DNA from: Diphasiastrum complanatum
Lineage: Eukaryota; Streptophyta; Lycopodiopsida; Lycopodiales; Lycopodiaceae
Length of the DNA: 64,000 bases
Direction of reading: 5' to 3'
Assembly: GCA_029204225.1 (NCBI GenBank)
Contig: CM055094.1
Location: forward strand, 8,293,234 to 8,357,233
In this document: piece by piece, positions 63,639 through 64,000 of the stretch
Layout: each line of letters begins with the position of its first letter
Numbering within the stretch: position 1 is the first letter of the stretch
Notes under the pieces: model-generated
Told to the model about the DNA's origin: nothing
What the model saw: only the letters and a program-made list of their open reading frames with translations
Database searches by the model: none
Position numbers and translations under genes: made by a program

Positions 63639-64000
63639 ATGTCGGAAGCTCATTCTCCGACCACGAGTGAACACCCTCAGGATGCTTTGACTGATCATAT
63701 TCGTCAGGCCATGGATGCTGCTATTTCTAACCTCTCTTCTCGTTTAGATATTGTCATGACCAATCTTGCCTCATTTCAGTCCCAGATTGACGCACTACAG
63801 CCCCATGGTCCTGGCAAGGCTCCTATGATGCCTATCCTTGGGACACCGTCGTCCTCCAGTTATCCCGGTGGCCATTTTGGTGTGCCTCCCATTCCAGCTC
63901 CTCCACCTCCTGGATTTCACCCCTTTTCACGTACGACAGGTCCTGAACCACACTTTGCTCGTGATTTCCGCGACCAGATACAGCTTACTACCTATTCTGG
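63639..64000 (+). CDS. Start of a gag-like ORF running off the window
   Basis: An ATG at 63639 opens a frame with no stop to the window end (120 codons and 2 bases). The protein starts MSEAHSPTTSEHPQDALTDH and has a short predicted coiled coil (AISNLSSRLDIVMTNLASFQ). A proline- and glycine-rich linker follows (GVPPIPAPPPPGFHPFS), then RDFRDQIQLTTYS. This layout is typical of the N-terminus of plant retrotransposon gag, ahead of the capsid domain. No capsid motif is reached, so the class is inferred. Upstream there are repeated ATTCGAA/GGTTCGAA motifs but no clear primer site. Confidence 0.6.
   Translation, partial: MSEAHSPTTSEHPQDALTDHIRQAMDAAISNLSSRLDIVMTNLASFQSQIDALQPHGPGKAPMMPILGTPSSSSYPGGHFGVPPIPAPPPPGFHPFSRTTGPEPHFARDFRDQIQLTTYS

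Overview
The window is nuclear DNA of a land plant. The beta-tubulin protein has the [18 protein letters not shown] form that I associate with mosses, lycophytes and ferns rather than flowering plants. Long introns, dense decayed retroelements and many long dinucleotide repeats make a fern or another repeat-rich seed-free vascular plant the best guess. The sequence alone does not fix the species.

Two host genes can be supported. A complete three-exon beta-tubulin gene lies on the + strand at 3777-5311. The other is a GFS12-type gene (pseudokinase + BEACH + WD40) on the - strand. I traced it through 14 exons from 57808 down to its stop at 35406, and all splice phases agree. Its 5' exons were not found. 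Its introns are enlarged by transposons: a Copia element (about 48.0-53.3 kb), a hAT transposase relic (43.6-44.3 kb) and unidentified repeats.

The rest is mobile-element debris. Positions 1-619 are the end of a Ty3 polyprotein. From 6.6 to 17.4 kb lie short tandem duplications, at least four Copia fragments and a LINE relic. A structurally clear LTR retrotransposon occupies 18823-27205 on the - strand. It has 742-bp LTRs, a tRNA-Asp primer site and a GTGTG target duplication. It lies in a TG microsatellite, lacks integrase and carries an unrecognised 3' ORF. Segmental repeats flank it. From 29.5 to 32.3 kb is probably the 3' half of another LTR element.

Next to the GFS12 3' end is a tandem copy of the terminal exon. 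One copy is split by a 948-bp hAT-like element and the other is an empty site. The right end (57.8-64 kb) holds a 376-bp MITE with an 8-bp duplication, a LINE fragment, a GC-rich inverted repeat, a minisatellite and the start of a gag-like ORF running off the window.

No operon-like, CRISPR-like or defence-like system was seen. The most unusual objects are the integrase-less Ty3 element with its extra ORF and the exon duplication with its hAT insertion.
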